NCBI GenBank assembly: GCA_025934595.1
Contig: JAICXU010000192.1
Span: 1 to 6,506, forward strand
DNA length: 6,506 nt
DNA from: Polyangiaceae bacterium
GTDB lineage: Bacteria; Myxococcota_A; Polyangia; Polyangiales; Polyangiaceae
Reading direction: 5' to 3'
The number at the start of each line of letters is the position of its first letter. Position 1 is the first letter of the stretch. The notes beneath the pieces are model-generated. The model was not told the DNA's origin and did not search any database. It saw nothing but the letters and a program-made list of their open reading frames with translations. This document shows, one piece after another, positions 6,336 through 6,506 of this stretch. The position numbers and the translations under genes were made by a program.

Positions 6336-6348
6336 CAACCGCGGCCTC

Positions 6349-6430
6349 GCGAAGGTGGCGGAATTGGCAGACGCACTAGCTTGAGGTGCTAGCGGGTAAA
6401 ACCGTAGGGGTTCAAGTCCCCTCCTTCGCA
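6349..6430 (+). tRNA. trnL: tRNA-Leu, anticodon GAG
   Basis: This 82-nt class II tRNA decodes CUC and, by wobble, CUU leucine codons. The acceptor stem GCGAAGG/CCTTCGC pairs at 7 of 7 positions. The D-stem is GCG/CGC with a GG-containing loop. The anticodon stem is CTAGC/GCTAG with loop TTGAGGT, giving GAG at 6383-6385. The variable arm has a CGG/CCG stem, and the T-arm AGGGG-TTCAAGT-CCCCT is complete. The discriminator is A6430. The sequence continues CAATAA, so the 3' CCA is not encoded and must be added enzymatically. CTC is a very frequent leucine codon in the neighbouring genes, which fits demand for this isoacceptor. It has its own promoter and terminator. Confidence 0.97.
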
Positions 6431-6435
6431 CAATA

Positions 6436-6466
6436 AAAAGAGCTCGCCTTTGGCGAGTCTTTTTTT
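6436..6466 (+). terminator. Rho-independent terminator after tRNA-Leu
   Basis: The stem CTCGCC (6443-6448) and GGCGAG (6452-6457) closes a TTT loop and is followed by a seven-T run at 6460-6466. The upstream A's at 6436-6439 can pair with the T's, so it could also work on the reverse strand. It begins six bases after the tRNA discriminator base and should end the tRNA transcript and any read-through from the operon. Confidence 0.9.
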
Positions 6467-6506
6467 GTGCCCTGTGCTGGTGGGCTCCGCCCCTCGTTCG
6501 CTCTGC
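6467..6506. other. Unassigned tail with small GGGC/GCCC hairpin
   Basis: The last 40 nt show no start codon context or RNA fold that can be assigned. GGGC (6482-6485) and GCCC (6489-6492) can form a 4-bp stem around TCC. This could be the edge of an intergenic repeat, but too little is visible to say. Confidence 0.25.

Noticed and set aside
6349..6506. Possible integration site for a mobile element at the tRNA 3' end.
   Set aside because: No integrase gene or direct repeat of the tRNA end is visible, and only 40 nt follow the terminator.

Overview
The window is high-GC bacterial DNA with six tightly packed plus-strand protein genes, then a tRNA with its own promoter and a terminator. A mevalonate-pathway pair beside a soluble hybrid histidine kinase, together with strong use of CTC, GCG and TCG codons, suggests a myxobacterium-like organism (Myxococcota, perhaps Polyangia). 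This is an inference from gene content and style; no marker gene fixes the taxon.

Positions 1-1991 hold isoprenoid-precursor genes. The first is the 3' part of a phosphomevalonate kinase gene cut by the window edge. The second is a complete class II HMG-CoA reductase gene, 17 nt downstream. Positions 2006-5240 hold a membrane-microdomain module. It consists of a small NfeD-family membrane protein with a C-terminal OB-fold, starting 14 nt after the reductase stop, then two diverged tandem flotillin/SPFH proteins. The two flotillin genes overlap by 1 nt, and a near-perfect Shine-Dalgarno precedes the second. Positions 5237-6301 encode a compact cytoplasmic histidine kinase with a C-terminal receiver domain. 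Its ATG overlaps the stop of the second flotillin gene (ATGA). Positions 6308-6466 hold a promoter, a tRNA-Leu(GAG) and an intrinsic terminator. The last 40 nt hold no recognisable gene.

Gaps are 50 nt or less, or overlaps, from 1 to 6301, and no intrinsic terminator is visible between genes, so one transcript or a set of overlapping transcripts is plausible. The notable point is the order: committed isoprenoid synthesis, then NfeD, two flotillins and a sensorless kinase. Flotillin microdomains in other bacteria are linked to polyisoprenoid lipids and to sensor kinases such as Bacillus KinC. The layout therefore suggests, without proving, a locus that links supply of isoprenoid lipid to microdomain scaffolding and signalling.
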